A stretch of 64,000 nucleotides of DNA from Skermania sp. ID1734 (GTDB lineage: Bacteria > Actinomycetota > Actinomycetes > Mycobacteriales > Mycobacteriaceae): positions 186,001 to 250,000 of the forward strand of contig NZ_VLIY01000002.1 of assembly GCF_007489285.1 (NCBI RefSeq). The letters are read 5' to 3'. Under the pieces are notes generated by a model. The model ran no database searches. It had not been told where the DNA came from and worked only from the letters and a program-made list of their open reading frames with translations. This document shows positions 33,901-41,910 of the stretch, one piece after another. The stretch's first letter is position 1, and each line of letters begins with the position of its first letter. The position numbers were made by a program, and so were the translations under genes.

Positions 33901-35142
33901 GTTTGTCCCGCCCAGACCGAAGCTGCTCACCGCGCCAATGGCATTGGCTGGCAAGGAGGTAGCTTCGCGGGCAAGCTGCAAACCTTTGTCCGCCAACCGG
34001 AGCTGTGCGTTTTCTTCGTCGGCGTACCGCGTGGGCGGCAAGGTGCGGTGGTGCAAACTCAAGGCCGCCTTGATCACTCCGGCAATGCCAGCGGCGCCTT
34101 CGGTATGGCCGATGTTGCCCTTGATGGAGCCAACGACGCACGGCTGCGATCGGCCCGCATGTACATGTCCCAGGGCTTTCGATTCGATCATGTCGCCGAG
34201 CACCGTTCCGGTTCCGTGTGCCTCGACGAAATCGACTCGTGTCGGGTCGATCCCGGCGCGGCGGCACGTCTGGAAGATCAGGCGTTGCTGCGCCCACCGG
34301 TTGGGCGCCGTGACGCCGTTACTGCGACCGTCGCTGTTGACCGCGCTGGCCTTGATCACCGCGTAAACCGGTAGGCCCTCGGCGCGTGCGTCTTCCAGCC
34401 GACGCAGCACCACAACGGCGACGCCCTCGCCGCGGCCGATGCCATTGGCACGCGAACTGAACGGCTTGCAGCGGGCGTCAGGTGCGGAGAGCCCGGCCTG
34501 GGTGTAGAAGACGTTCAGGGTCGGCGTCACCGCGATATTCACGCCGCCGGCCACCGCCTGGTCGCACTCGCCAGTGCGCAACGCATTGCAGGCCAGGTGC
34601 GCGGCAACCAATGACGACGAGCATGCGGTGTCAACGGCCATGCTGGGGCCGGTGAAGTTGAACTGATAGGAGAGCCGGTTCGCCGTCATGAAGTAACCGT
34701 TTCCGGACCCGTGCTGCGGGGTGATCTGCGCGTAGTCGCGCATGGTGACCTGCGCCCACTCGTTGGCCATGACGCCGACGAAAACGCCCGTGTTCGAGCC
34801 GGATTGCGACCGCGGGTCGAGGCACGCATCCTCCAGTGCGCGCCAGGTCGCTTGCAGCAGCAGCCGCTGTTGTGGGTCCATTGCTTCGGCCTCGCGTGGG
34901 GTGATGCCGAAGAATTCGTCATCGAATGCGTCAGCGTCGGCGAGGAACCCGCCGCTGCGGTTGTTCACCCGCCCGGCGCCGCTGGGATCGTGAAATTCGG
35001 CTGCGTTCCAGCGGTTGCCGGGCACCTCGGTGATGGCGTCGGCGCCGGTCATCAGTAATTGCCACAGCGCAGCGGGGTTCGGAGCCTGAGGGAACCGGCA
35101 GTCGAGCCCGACAATGGCGATGTCCGAGTCGAGCGCGCTCAT
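30952..35142 (-). CDS. Type I PKS with KS-AT-ACP-AONS (alpha-oxoamine synthase) domains
   Basis: 1396 aa. KS about 5-425 with complete triad C174 (DTACSSS), H309 (EAHGTGT), H345 (NIGHTEG). AT about 510-810 with Ser600 in GHSIGEYAAA and HAFHS near 699, the malonyl-type motif. ACP with Ser937 (LGFDS). PLP-dependent AONS/OAS domain about 1040-1396 with DEAHS and Lys1244 in TMSKAL. No KR, DH, ER or thioesterase. It should extend an ACP-bound fatty acyl by one malonyl unit, then condense the beta-ketoacyl thioester with an amino acid, losing CO2 and releasing an amino-diketone that can close to a ketopyrroline. ATG overlaps the ACP stop (ATGA). Domain order matches the second half of RedL. Confidence 0.95.
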   Translation of the reverse strand: MSALDSDIAIVGLDCRFPQAPNPAALWQLLMTGADAITEVPGNRWNAAEFHDPSGAGRVNNRSGGFLADADAFDDEFFGITPREAEAMDPQQRLLLQATWRALEDACLDPRSQSGSNTGVFVGVMANEWAQVTMRDYAQITPQHGSGNGYFMTANRLSYQFNFTGPSMAVDTACSSSLVAAHLACNALRTGECDQAVAGGVNIAVTPTLNVFYTQAGLSAPDARCKPFSSRANGIGRGEGVAVVVLRRLEDARAEGLPVYAVIKASAVNSDGRSNGVTAPNRWAQQRLIFQTCRRAGIDPTRVDFVEAHGTGTVLGDMIESKALGHVHAGRSQPCVVGSIKGNIGHTEGAAGIAGVIKAALSLHHRTLPPTRYADEENAQLRLADKGLQLAREATSLPANAIGAVSSFGLGGTNAHLVLSSVPREATAAAGGAGVLTLSSNDAEGLRRNAVALAAHLSDTSVPLAAACWTSNTVKASGRYRLAFVTRDREHAVATLRAGADTGVAAAVTAGWMFTGQGSQHSEMTRALYESDDLYRAALDEVDSRMRPHLQQSIREVMFSGRDLLNRTEFAQPAIFAAEYALGLALIQLDLRPAWMLGHSIGEYAAAALAGVFDLDTACRLVVARGQLMQQLAVGGTMLAVRAGTDKVTTLVAAEPETSIAAVNGPRDLVLSGPVAALDRIAATLRDDGVAARRLHVSHAFHSPLMAPMLADFAAIAGDCAYRTSAVPIYSTVRGRLLGSDEAMDADYWIEHISATVEFNAAATVALTSGTTHVLEIGPKQVLTPLVRRLSTEASPRMMFAGSPAEAAAALYRDGATPTWDLLYRNESRRPHRLPGYEFATAHRYWVDPVAPADHPQPPASTKASTMEQLIALFREQAAVLAASVAGTGNPVATPSVPASDRSAIASAVSAEATRVSGFPAEQMTLGKTIDQLGFDSIMRSDLLIGLGHRFADVDIPSEWLTGKRTLDELIEHIESRRQPIAVPVAQPDSRPAPTAEYRVADFPEVQALAERLKMPDAIGVRNPYFMINDGITGDTSIIDGQQVVNFSSYNYLGMSGHPAVIKAVQDAVAAYGSSCSASRVLSGEKPVHHELETELAELIGTEDAMALVSGHATNVTVIGHLMGPDDLVIHDSLAHDSILQGCKLSGATRHPFPHNDHRALDQLLTAVRHQYRRVLILIEGVYSQDGDIPDLPAFIEVKKKHQALLMIDEAHSIGVLGAHGGGAGEHFGIDRADVELWCGTMSKALAGCGGYVAGSRELIQFLKYTTPGFVYSVGITPPNAAASLAALRQLKAQPEALERLRKNSRLFLELAKEFGINTGDSHDTPVIPCIVGDSRRTLALSDALLKRGINVNPIIYPAVPEDLARLRFFITSCHSEEQIRDTVKILAEELAVTRG

Positions 35143-35399
35143 GCGGCTCGCTCCGTCCGCAGTGCGACCTCTGCGGCGATGAAGCCGGCCAGATCGAGGA
35201 TGGTCGGGTAATCGAAGACCATGGTGGGGTCCGCATCGATGTCCCATTCGTCCTCGACTTCTCCGCACAATGCGACCGCGGTAAGCGAAGCGATGCCGAG
35301 TTCTGCCAACGGAATTGTGGTGTCGATGAGGCGTCGCGGTTGCTCGGTGTGTGCAGCAACGCGGTAGATCAGCCAGTCGACGATATCGGCGGTGGTCAT
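35139..35399 (-). CDS. Free-standing acyl carrier protein
   Basis: 86 aa. A four-helix ACP with the phosphopantetheine Ser38 in LAELGIASLTAVAL; Ala replaces the usual Asp before that Ser. Its position between the fatty acyl-AMP ligase (26-bp gap) and the KS-AT-ACP-AONS gene (ATGA overlap) makes it the loading carrier. The ligase charges it and the KS takes the acyl from it. GGGAGT precedes the ATG. Confidence 0.9.
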   Translation of the reverse strand: MTTADIVDWLIYRVAAHTEQPRRLIDTTIPLAELGIASLTAVALCGEVEDEWDIDADPTMVFDYPTILDLAGFIAAEVALRTERAA

Positions 35400-35425
35400 G
35401 AGTACTCCCGGGGTTTCGCCGAGGA

Positions 35426-37159
35426 TCAGGCGTGGACGTAGGTGGGGGATTGGTGGCGGAGGCGTTGCACGATCGGGTCGATCTCCTCGTGCAGACAGTC
35501 GAGTTCGTTCGCGAGGAATGCGGCGAGCATCGAGCGGCGCTGCACCTTGCCGCTGGTGGTGCGGTGCACACGGCGGCGTCCGACGAACACCACGCTGGGC
35601 GCGGCGATGTCGAATGACCGGGCTACGGTCGACTTCAGCTGCCGTGCGAGTGCGGCAACGTCCAGTGCTGGAAGTAGCTCCGTTTTGAGTTCGTGCACGA
35701 CCACGACTCGTTCCTGTCCGGCGGCCTCCACCGCCAGCACGACGCCGGTAGCGTCACGGAGCGCCGGATGCGATTCTCGGACCACCTCTTCGATGTCCTG
35801 CGGGTAGATATTCCGGCCGTTGATGATCAGGAGGTCCTTCAGCCTGCCGGTGACAAAGATTTCGCCGTCGACGCACACACCGAGGTCGCCTGTGCGCAGG
35901 TACGGTCCGTCGCCGTCGATTCGTGCGCCGAAGGTTTCGGCAGTTTCGGCCGGGCGGTTCCAATAGCCTGCGGCGACGCTGGGACCACGCATCCAGATCT
36001 CACCGACGTGCCCGTCCTCGAGTGGCTTTCCGTTCGTCGGGTCGACTATTCGGATCTCGACGCCAGCGGGACGACCACTGCTCACCAGCGTCCGGCCGCC
36101 TCGAGCAGCAACGAATCGATTGGCTTCGAGGGCAACCGGATCCACGGTCCGCAGTATTGGGCCGGCGCCTGGTTCGCTCGCGGTGGCGAGCAGGGTGGCC
36201 TCGGCCATGCCATAGGCGGTCAGCAGCGCTCCGGGCCGCAGCCCGACCGGGGTGAGCCGGTGCGCAAACGCGGCGAGAGTGCGCGGCCGGATCGGCTCGG
36301 CCGCGTTTAACGCCACTCGCACCGAGGAGAGGTCCACGCCGCTGAGTTGTTCATCGGTGACGCGTCGAGCGACGAGGTCGTACGCGAAGTCCGGAGCGAC
36401 GGTGATGTCCGCGCGGTAGCGGTCGATCATCGTCAACCACCGGTGTGGGCGTTTGAGAAATGTCAGCGGCGACATGAATGCCAGGTTGAAGCCGGTAAAC
36501 AGGGGCAACAGCATCATGCCGATCAGCCCCATGTCGTGGAAGTGCGGCAGCCAACCGGCGCACATTCTCATGTCCGCGGCGCCGACGGCGGCGCGGATGG
36601 TCGCGATGTTGTGTAGCAGGTTGCGGTGGGTGACCATGACCCCCTTGGGCGCGCTGGTCGATCCCGAGGTGTACTGGAGGAAAGCCACTGCGGCGCTGTC
36701 TAGTTGCGGCATCACCCAGGTCTGCGCATCGGCCAGTGCAGCGCCGTCGGTCGCGACGCAACGAACCGAGTCCCCGACAGCGCTCTGGAGGAACGGCTGG
36801 ATTTCTGACCCGGTCAGAACCAGGCGCGCGTCCGCGTCGCGCATGATTGCGGCGACTCGCGCAACACTGCGCTGATCGTGCGGCACCGGAGCGGGAACCG
36901 CGATCACGCCGGCATATAGGCAGCCCAGAAACGCTGGCAGGAAATCGATTCCGTCCTTAAAGAGCAGCAGGACCGGATGCTTGGACGCAGGTTGCTCGGC
37001 GAGCCACACCGCTATTTCGCGTGCCTGTCGGTCGAGGTCCGCGTAGCTGTGCCGGTCTTCGATCAGGTTGCGCGCCACCTCACGGAGATAGACGTAATGG
37101 CGGGCGTTGCCATGGTCGGCAACCTGGGCGCGGACGTGGGATACGAAGTCGGGATGCAT
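35426..37159 (-). CDS. Fatty acyl-AMP ligase (FAAL)
   Basis: 577 aa. ANL superfamily with YTSGSTSAPKGVMVTHRN, then the FAAL-type WLPHFHDMGLIGMMLLPLFTGF, AYGMAEATLL, YLRTGDLG and GRLKDLLIINGRNIYPQDIE; the FAAL-specific insertion after the A5 region seems present. It should adenylate a free fatty acid and load it on the adjacent ACP rather than on CoA. Start ATG 37159 has GAGGAG about 11 nt upstream; an earlier in-frame start is less likely. First gene of the assembly-line operon; 137 bp separate it from the exporter permease stop, which leaves room for a promoter or read-through. Confidence 0.92.
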   Translation of the reverse strand: MHPDFVSHVRAQVADHGNARHYVYLREVARNLIEDRHSYADLDRQAREIAVWLAEQPASKHPVLLLFKDGIDFLPAFLGCLYAGVIAVPAPVPHDQRSVARVAAIMRDADARLVLTGSEIQPFLQSAVGDSVRCVATDGAALADAQTWVMPQLDSAAVAFLQYTSGSTSAPKGVMVTHRNLLHNIATIRAAVGAADMRMCAGWLPHFHDMGLIGMMLLPLFTGFNLAFMSPLTFLKRPHRWLTMIDRYRADITVAPDFAYDLVARRVTDEQLSGVDLSSVRVALNAAEPIRPRTLAAFAHRLTPVGLRPGALLTAYGMAEATLLATASEPGAGPILRTVDPVALEANRFVAARGGRTLVSSGRPAGVEIRIVDPTNGKPLEDGHVGEIWMRGPSVAAGYWNRPAETAETFGARIDGDGPYLRTGDLGVCVDGEIFVTGRLKDLLIINGRNIYPQDIEEVVRESHPALRDATGVVLAVEAAGQERVVVVHELKTELLPALDVAALARQLKSTVARSFDIAAPSVVFVGRRRVHRTTSGKVQRRSMLAAFLANELDCLHEEIDPIVQRLRHQSPTYVHA

Positions 37160-37296
37160 TCCGGGGAGGTCTCCTCGCTGGCCCGTGCCTTGTCGCAGCA
37201 CCGGTTTCGGTTCGGTGTGTTAATCCTGCGATCGTTGGCTACGGCGAACCAGATACCCCAGGGGGAGCTTTTCGCACCCCCGAATGCGTCGCGCCG

Positions 37297-38103
37297 CTAC
37301 TTCGGATCGGCCGCTCGACGCTTGTTGTACAGGTGCAGCGACCAGAGGTAGCTGACGCCCGCGATGCCCACGCTCCAGGCGATCGCGGCGATGGCGTGAC
37401 TGCCGACAGGGGTGCCGGTCAACAGCCCACGGACCGTTTGGGTTACTGGGGTGAAGGGCTGGTATTCGGCGAACTGACGCAGGCCGGTGGGCATGCTGGA
37501 GGTGGGTACGAATCCGCTGCTGAGGAACGGCAGCAGAGTGAGGAACATCGGTGTGTTGCTGGCGGTTTCGACGCTCTTGGCGGCCAGTCCCAGTGCTGCG
37601 GACAGCCAGATCAGGGCGTGCGCGAAGAGCGCAAGGATTCCCAGTGCAGCCAGCCATTCGAGAGGGCTTGCCGTAGAACGGAATCCGAGACCAATGGCGA
37701 CACCGACAACGATGACAAGGACAACGATGGTTTGCAACAGACTGCCGAGCACATGGCCGGTGAGCACTGCCGCGCGAGTGATGGCCATGGTGCGGAAGCG
37801 GTCGATGATGCCCTCGGTCATGTCCATTGCCACCGAGATCGCGGTACCGAGCGCCGCAGAGGCGACGGTCATCACGAGGATGCCCGGTACGACGTAGGTG
37901 AGGTAAGCCGCGCGGTCGCCCAGTTGTTGGCTCGAATTGAGGCCGGCGCCCAGCTGGCCGCCGAAAACGTAGACGAACAGCAGCAGGAAGACGATCGGGA
38001 AACCGGCCAGCATCAGCGTCAGCGACGGATAACGCAGCTGGTGTTTGAGGTTGCGCCGCAGCATAGTTGCGGAATCGGCGACAGTGTAGGTAAGGGTGCT
38101 CAT
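37297..38103 (-). CDS. ABC-2 type permease (DrrB-like)
   Basis: 268 aa with six membrane helices. The N-terminal MLRRNLKHQLRYPSLT and YLTYVVPGILVMTVASAALGT segments, then PFLSSGFVPTSSMP and FAEYQPFTPVTQTVRGLL, are the DrrB/ABC-2 pattern. It forms the membrane half of the transporter with the ATPase whose stop it overlaps (ATGA). Relatives export anthracyclines and complex lipids. Located just upstream of the FAAL operon on the same strand, it is a good candidate to export that pathway's lipid. Confidence 0.9.
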   Translation of the reverse strand: MSTLTYTVADSATMLRRNLKHQLRYPSLTLMLAGFPIVFLLLFVYVFGGQLGAGLNSSQQLGDRAAYLTYVVPGILVMTVASAALGTAISVAMDMTEGIIDRFRTMAITRAAVLTGHVLGSLLQTIVVLVIVVGVAIGLGFRSTASPLEWLAALGILALFAHALIWLSAALGLAAKSVETASNTPMFLTLLPFLSSGFVPTSSMPTGLRQFAEYQPFTPVTQTVRGLLTGTPVGSHAIAAIAWSVGIAGVSYLWSLHLYNKRRAADPK

Positions 38104-39050
38104 GGCTGCAGAACTTTCTCGGGTGTTTCGGCGGCATGACCGGTGACTGCGAAGAAAACATCGTCGAGGTCAGGGGTGTGAATCGAGAGGTGCTCGACCT
38201 CGATGCGAGCCGTGTCCAACTCGTCGAGCAACCGGCGCACCGCGGCTACCGTGCCGTTGCCCGGTACCTGAAGCGCGAGTTGATCGTGATCCGCTGCAGC
38301 CGCTGGAATTATCTCGGCGGCTGCCTGCAATACCTGTGGGTCGCTGAAGTGCAGCGTGATGTGTCCGCCGGGAATCCGGCGCTTGAGTTCGGCTGGCGTG
38401 CCGGCCGCGACGACGCGGCCGCGGTCGAGCACCGCGACGCGACCGGCCAGGTGGTCGGCCTCGTCGAGGTACTGGGTGGTGAGGAAGATCGTGACGCCAC
38501 TGGCGGCGAGTTCGCCGATGATTGCCCACATGGTCCGGCGGCTGCGTGGGTCGAGGCCGGTCGTCGGCTCGTCCAGGAAGATCACTCGCGGGTTGCCCAC
38601 CAAGGTCATCGCAAGATCCAGTCGCCGGCGCATACCGCCCGAATAGGTGGAGAGCGGCTTGTCGGCGGCCGCGGTGAGGTCGAACTGGTCGAGAAGTTCG
38701 GCCACGCGCTGGCGTCCGGCCCGGCGGCCGAGGTGACGCAGATCCGCCATGAGTTGCAGGTTCTCTGCGCCGGTGAGCAGATTGTCGACCGCGGAGAACT
38801 GTCCGGTCACTCCGATGGCGGCCCGGACCTGGTCCGCCTCGGTGACGACGTCGTGGCCCGCGACGCGGGCACGCCCGGAATCGGCGCTGATCAACGTGGA
38901 CAGAATGCGGACCATAGTGGTCTTGCCGGCCCCGTTCGGGCCGAGCAGCGCGAAGATTTCGCCGGCGGTGACGTCGAGGTCCACGTTGTCCAGGACGACG
39001 GTGTCGCCGAAGGATTTGCACAGACCGCTGACGGTGATGACCGAATTCAT
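38100..39050 (-). CDS. ABC transporter ATPase (DrrA-like)
   Basis: 316 aa. Walker A GPNGAGKTT, signature STYSGGMRRRLDLA, Walker B VIFLDEPTTGLDP and the C-terminal DrrA extension (DLDDVFFAVTG) that couples to DrrB partners. ATG overlaps the DUF4097 stop (ATGA) and the TGA overlaps the permease start, so all are coupled. It energises export of a hydrophobic compound from the inner leaflet. Confidence 0.92.
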   Translation of the reverse strand: MNSVITVSGLCKSFGDTVVLDNVDLDVTAGEIFALLGPNGAGKTTMVRILSTLISADSGRARVAGHDVVTEADQVRAAIGVTGQFSAVDNLLTGAENLQLMADLRHLGRRAGRQRVAELLDQFDLTAAADKPLSTYSGGMRRRLDLAMTLVGNPRVIFLDEPTTGLDPRSRRTMWAIIGELAASGVTIFLTTQYLDEADHLAGRVAVLDRGRVVAAGTPAELKRRIPGGHITLHFSDPQVLQAAAEIIPAAAADHDQLALQVPGNGTVAAVRRLLDELDTARIEVEHLSIHTPDLDDVFFAVTGHAAETPEKVLQP

Positions 39051-39916
39051 TGCTGGACCTCCTGTGTCGGAGCGTATGTGACCGTGAGGTCACCCATGCT
39101 GGTGCGAGCGCGCACTCGCACAACGGGATTGCCCAGTGACGGGGCCGTGGCTGCTTTCAGTTCGTTGATTACCTGGCCGCAGCTTGTGTCCAGGTCGAGC
39201 CACGCCGCGGTACCCGGTGAGACGCCGACTGCTACTGAGCCACAAGCAGTTTCGGCCACAACATCGCCGCCGCAGACGCGCGCCAACGTGATGGTACCGT
39301 TGGCGGTCTTGGCACTGACATCGCTTCGGGCGTGGTCGATAGCGATATTTCCGTTGGCGGCCTTGACCTCCGTGCGACCGGCGCAGCGGCCGAGCCAGCT
39401 GTCGCCGTTGGAGTTCTTGACTGTCGCGTATCCCCCGACTGCGTCCAGCCGGACAGCTCCAGTTCCGGTGTTGACTGTGGCGCCGCTGTCGATGGGCCCG
39501 GCGGTGACGTTGCCGTATCCGGTACGCGCGTCGAGGGCGGCGGTTTCGCCCACCATGACGTCCCCCATGGAGGTGTGAATGCGAACCTGGCCCAGTGTGC
39601 CCTCGGCGTAGACCGTGACCATCGGTCCGGTGACCGTGAGATTCGCGCCTGGCGGACACTGGATTCGCACCGCGGTCGATCCGCCGTCGCCGCGCCAGCT
39701 GTAGCGCCGCCACGTGCCGGACGTCCGTACCGAGAGCCGGCCCTGCGTGTGCTCGACCCGCGTGCGCTCGGCGGCCGCGACGTCGGCGGGTTTGCCAGGA
39801 TCCGACGCCGTGACGTCGACGGTGGTTCTATTCGGTTGTGTGGCAACGATGGTCACGATTCCGACGGCGTTGTCGACCGACACGGTGATGGGTCCCGGAG
39901 TATCGAAACTTGGCAT
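39047..39916 (-). CDS. DUF4097-type beta-helix protein
   Basis: 289 aa. Repeated strands such as HTSMGDVMVGET, TGYGNVTAG, NTGTGAVRLD, KAANGNIAIDHA and KTANGTITLA form the right-handed beta-solenoid of DUF4097. No signal peptide, so it is probably cytoplasmic. ATG 39916 is chosen because AAGGA precedes it by 8 nt; a GTG five codons earlier overlaps the upstream stop. DUF4097 genes recur between ribbon-helix-helix and DrrAB genes in actinobacteria; the role in export or sensing is unknown. Confidence 0.8.
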   Translation of the reverse strand: MPSFDTPGPITVSVDNAVGIVTIVATQPNRTTVDVTASDPGKPADVAAAERTRVEHTQGRLSVRTSGTWRRYSWRGDGGSTAVRIQCPPGANLTVTGPMVTVYAEGTLGQVRIHTSMGDVMVGETAALDARTGYGNVTAGPIDSGATVNTGTGAVRLDAVGGYATVKNSNGDSWLGRCAGRTEVKAANGNIAIDHARSDVSAKTANGTITLARVCGGDVVAETACGSVAVGVSPGTAAWLDLDTSCGQVINELKAATAPSLGNPVVRVRARTSMGDLTVTYAPTQEVQQ

Positions 39917-39927
39917 CGCGAAATCCT

Positions 39928-40428
39928 TCACTGGGCCCAGCCGGTGTAGCGCTGGGATCCTGCGGGTCGATGCGGATGCGGTGTTGGAGCCGTCGAACGG
40001 TCGGCCGCGGCGGCCGCCGCGCGGACGAGCCAGGCGTTGATCGACAAACCCTCCCGCTCGGCAGCGTCTTCGACGCGGGTCTTGAGAGTTTCCGGTAGTC
40101 GCAGGTTGATCCGCGCCATGCCGCCTTCGGTATCGAGTCCGGGGGAGGGGGCGACGGGCGCTTCGGTTACCGGGGACGACCCGGCTTGCGGTGGGTTGAC
40201 AACAAACTCCGGTTCTCCGGCGCGCAGCCGTAATTCGACTGAGCCCGGCGCCATCTCACCCGTGATCTCGGCGGCCGCCGCGCTGAGCGCCTCCAGCAAT
40301 ACCAACCGCAGGGCCGTCTCCAGTGGGGCGATCACGCGCTGCACGGTGGCCTGGGCCTGCTCATCACCGGTCGCCGCGATGGTTCCTAGATGTCGATTGA
40401 TCTCGTCGACGAACCGTCTCAATTCCAT
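39928..40428 (-). CDS. HicB-like ribbon-helix-helix regulator
   Basis: 166 aa. An N-terminal helical domain (about 1-70) and a proline-rich linker lead to a C-terminal ribbon-helix-helix DNA-binding unit, ARINLRLPETLKTRVEDAAE then GLSINAWLVRAAAA. First gene of the RHH-DUF4097-DrrA-DrrB operon, presumably its autoregulator. No HicA-type toxin is nearby, so toxin-antitoxin function is doubtful. The start lacks a Shine-Dalgarno sequence and is preceded by a palindrome over a possible -10. Confidence 0.8.
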   Translation of the reverse strand: MELRRFVDEINRHLGTIAATGDEQAQATVQRVIAPLETALRLVLLEALSAAAAEITGEMAPGSVELRLRAGEPEFVVNPPQAGSSPVTEAPVAPSPGLDTEGGMARINLRLPETLKTRVEDAAEREGLSINAWLVRAAAAAADRSTAPTPHPHRPAGSQRYTGWAQ

Positions 40429-40434
40429 GGTGCC

Positions 40435-40449
40435 ATGATGGCATCATTA
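40435..40449 (-). promoter_or_regulatory. Palindromic operator overlapping a -10-like element of the RHH operon
   Basis: ATGATG-G-CATCAT at 40435-40447 is a perfect palindrome starting 7 bp upstream of the ATG (40428). Half-site-like words (GGCATCA at 40451-40457) repeat nearby. On the minus strand TAATGAT covers 40449-40443 and could be the -10 of a nearly leaderless transcript. Binding of the RHH protein here would block transcription. Confidence 0.5.
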
Positions 40450-40514
40450 CGGCATCAGCGCAATGCCAGAGCGGCACTGTTGTCGGGGCAGATTTCAAGT
40501 GCGAAGATTGCACG

Positions 40515-40817
40515 ATGAGGTTTCGCGCATTCCTCGGCGCGGCCATCCTCGGTATCGCGGTTGTTGGGGTGGCGCCAGCGCAGGCTGATCCTGTCGCGCC
40601 CACGCCGGTCGTCGATATGTCGTCGTGCCCATCGGGACCGGTTCTCTGCCCGATATATGGAGTCATGCTCGACGTTGCCGAGGTTATGGTCGTCAACACC
40701 CTGGGGCTACTGACCTATGGGCTGTGCTTCGGCCCGGTGCCACCGGGCCACGGCGCCATCATTCCGCCGGTTGTCTACAACTACCGGCCTTGGTGTCCGC
40801 CGCAACCGCCTAGCTGA
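40515..40817 (+). CDS. Small secreted protein with four cysteines
   Basis: 100 aa. A signal peptide (MRFRAFLGAAILGIAVVGVAPAQA) is cleaved after AQA, leaving a mature part of about 76 aa with four Cys, probably two disulfides, and a Pro/Tyr-rich C-terminal tail. No known domain. It is divergent from the RHH operon, and its last 8 bp overlap the end of the KAS III gene on the other strand. Such small exported proteins are common in Nocardia and mycobacteria, function unknown. Confidence 0.75.
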   Translation: MRFRAFLGAAILGIAVVGVAPAQADPVAPTPVVDMSSCPSGPVLCPIYGVMLDVAEVMVVNTLGLLTYGLCFGPVPPGHGAIIPPVVYNYRPWCPPQPPS

Positions 40818-41847
40818 TGGGCGGTAGGGCCACGACCTGCGCCGCATAACTCAGGCCGGCGCCGAAGGCGATGAGCAGTGCGATATCGCCGGGGTTGGCT
40901 TCACCGGCACGGAGAAGGGCCTCCATCGCCAAGGGGACCGAGGCCGCGGATGTGTTGCCGGCATCGACAATATCGTTGGCGACGGCGCAGGTCGGTGGCA
41001 GTTTCAGCGTCCGCGCCATCACTTCGGTGATGCGACCGTTGGCCTGGTGTGGGATCAGCGCGTCGAGGTCCTCGGGTGACACTCCCGCCCTGTCCAACGC
41101 GTCGCGGCAAACCTTCTCGAGCGAGTGCGCGGCCCACCGGAAGACGGATGTGCCACGCATCTCCACGTAGGGGCGTACCGCGTCGGATCCTTGCGTGCCG
41201 ACGTCGTTTATGTAGGTCAAGAAGTCCTTCGTTTGTCGGATCGCGTCGGCACTGGTCCCATCCGAGCCCCATGATGTCGGCCCGATACCTGCGCTCTCCG
41301 AGGCGCCCACCACCACGGCGCCCGCACCGTCGGCGAAAATGAACGCGGTCGATCGATCGGTGAAGTCCACGGCGTCCGAGAGTCGCTCCGCGCCGACGAC
41401 GAGCACGTGCCGCGCGCTGCCTGCGCGGACCATGTCGTCGGCGAGGCTGAGGCCGAAACAGAAGCCCGAGCAGCCCGATGACAGGTCGAACGCGGCGGTG
41501 TCGGTCAGGCCTAACGCCGCGCCGATTTGGGGCGCTGCTGCCGGCGTAAGGGAGAAGTTTGTCGAGGTTGCCAGAATGATGCAATCGACCTGCTCAGCGG
41601 CAATGCCTGCGGCATTCAGCGCAGCGCGCGAGGCGGCGGCGCTCATGTCGACCAGCGTCTCGTCCTCGGTCGCGTAACGCCGCGAGCGGATACCGGACCG
41701 GGTTTGGATCCATTCGTCGCTGGAGTCGATGGGCCCGGCCACCTCGTCGTTCATGACGACGCGGCTCGGGCGGTAGACACCGAGACCCAGAAGCGCGGTC
41801 TGGGTCGGTTTCTGCGCCGGTGGCCGAGTAGAAATCGTGGCGGGCAT
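40810..41847 (-). CDS. Beta-ketoacyl-ACP synthase III (FabH/RedP-type)
   Basis: 345 aa thiolase-fold enzyme. Catalytic Cys in DLSSGCSGFCFGL, His in IPHQANGRI and Asn in DAGNTSAASVPLA are all present. It condenses an acyl-CoA starter with malonyl-ACP. Start 41847 has AAGGAG 7 nt upstream; an in-frame ATG eight codons earlier does not. In prodiginine clusters such an enzyme (RedP) starts the fatty chain later used by RedL, so it may make the special fatty acid for the FAAL here. An inverted repeat at 41911 may control it. Confidence 0.9.
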   Translation of the reverse strand: MPATISTRPPAQKPTQTALLGLGVYRPSRVVMNDEVAGPIDSSDEWIQTRSGIRSRRYATEDETLVDMSAAASRAALNAAGIAAEQVDCIILATSTNFSLTPAAAPQIGAALGLTDTAAFDLSSGCSGFCFGLSLADDMVRAGSARHVLVVGAERLSDAVDFTDRSTAFIFADGAGAVVVGASESAGIGPTSWGSDGTSADAIRQTKDFLTYINDVGTQGSDAVRPYVEMRGTSVFRWAAHSLEKVCRDALDRAGVSPEDLDALIPHQANGRITEVMARTLKLPPTCAVANDIVDAGNTSAASVPLAMEALLRAGEANPGDIALLIAFGAGLSYAAQVVALPPIS

Positions 41848-41910
41848 TGTGCGCTCCTTCGTTGGCGGCACCTCAACGAACAGATTCGAGGTGCCCTACG
41901 CCATTAGAAC

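Noticed and set aside
30952-37159. Reading the assembly line as a prodiginine cluster
   Set aside because: No RedH, RedM, RedN, RedO or RedW-type gene is present in the window, and the ligase is of the FAAL type. Only the RedL-like portion is supported.
39928-40428. HicAB toxin-antitoxin pair
   Set aside because: The RHH protein is HicB-like, but no small HicA-type toxin frame lies next to it; the operon is an exporter operon.
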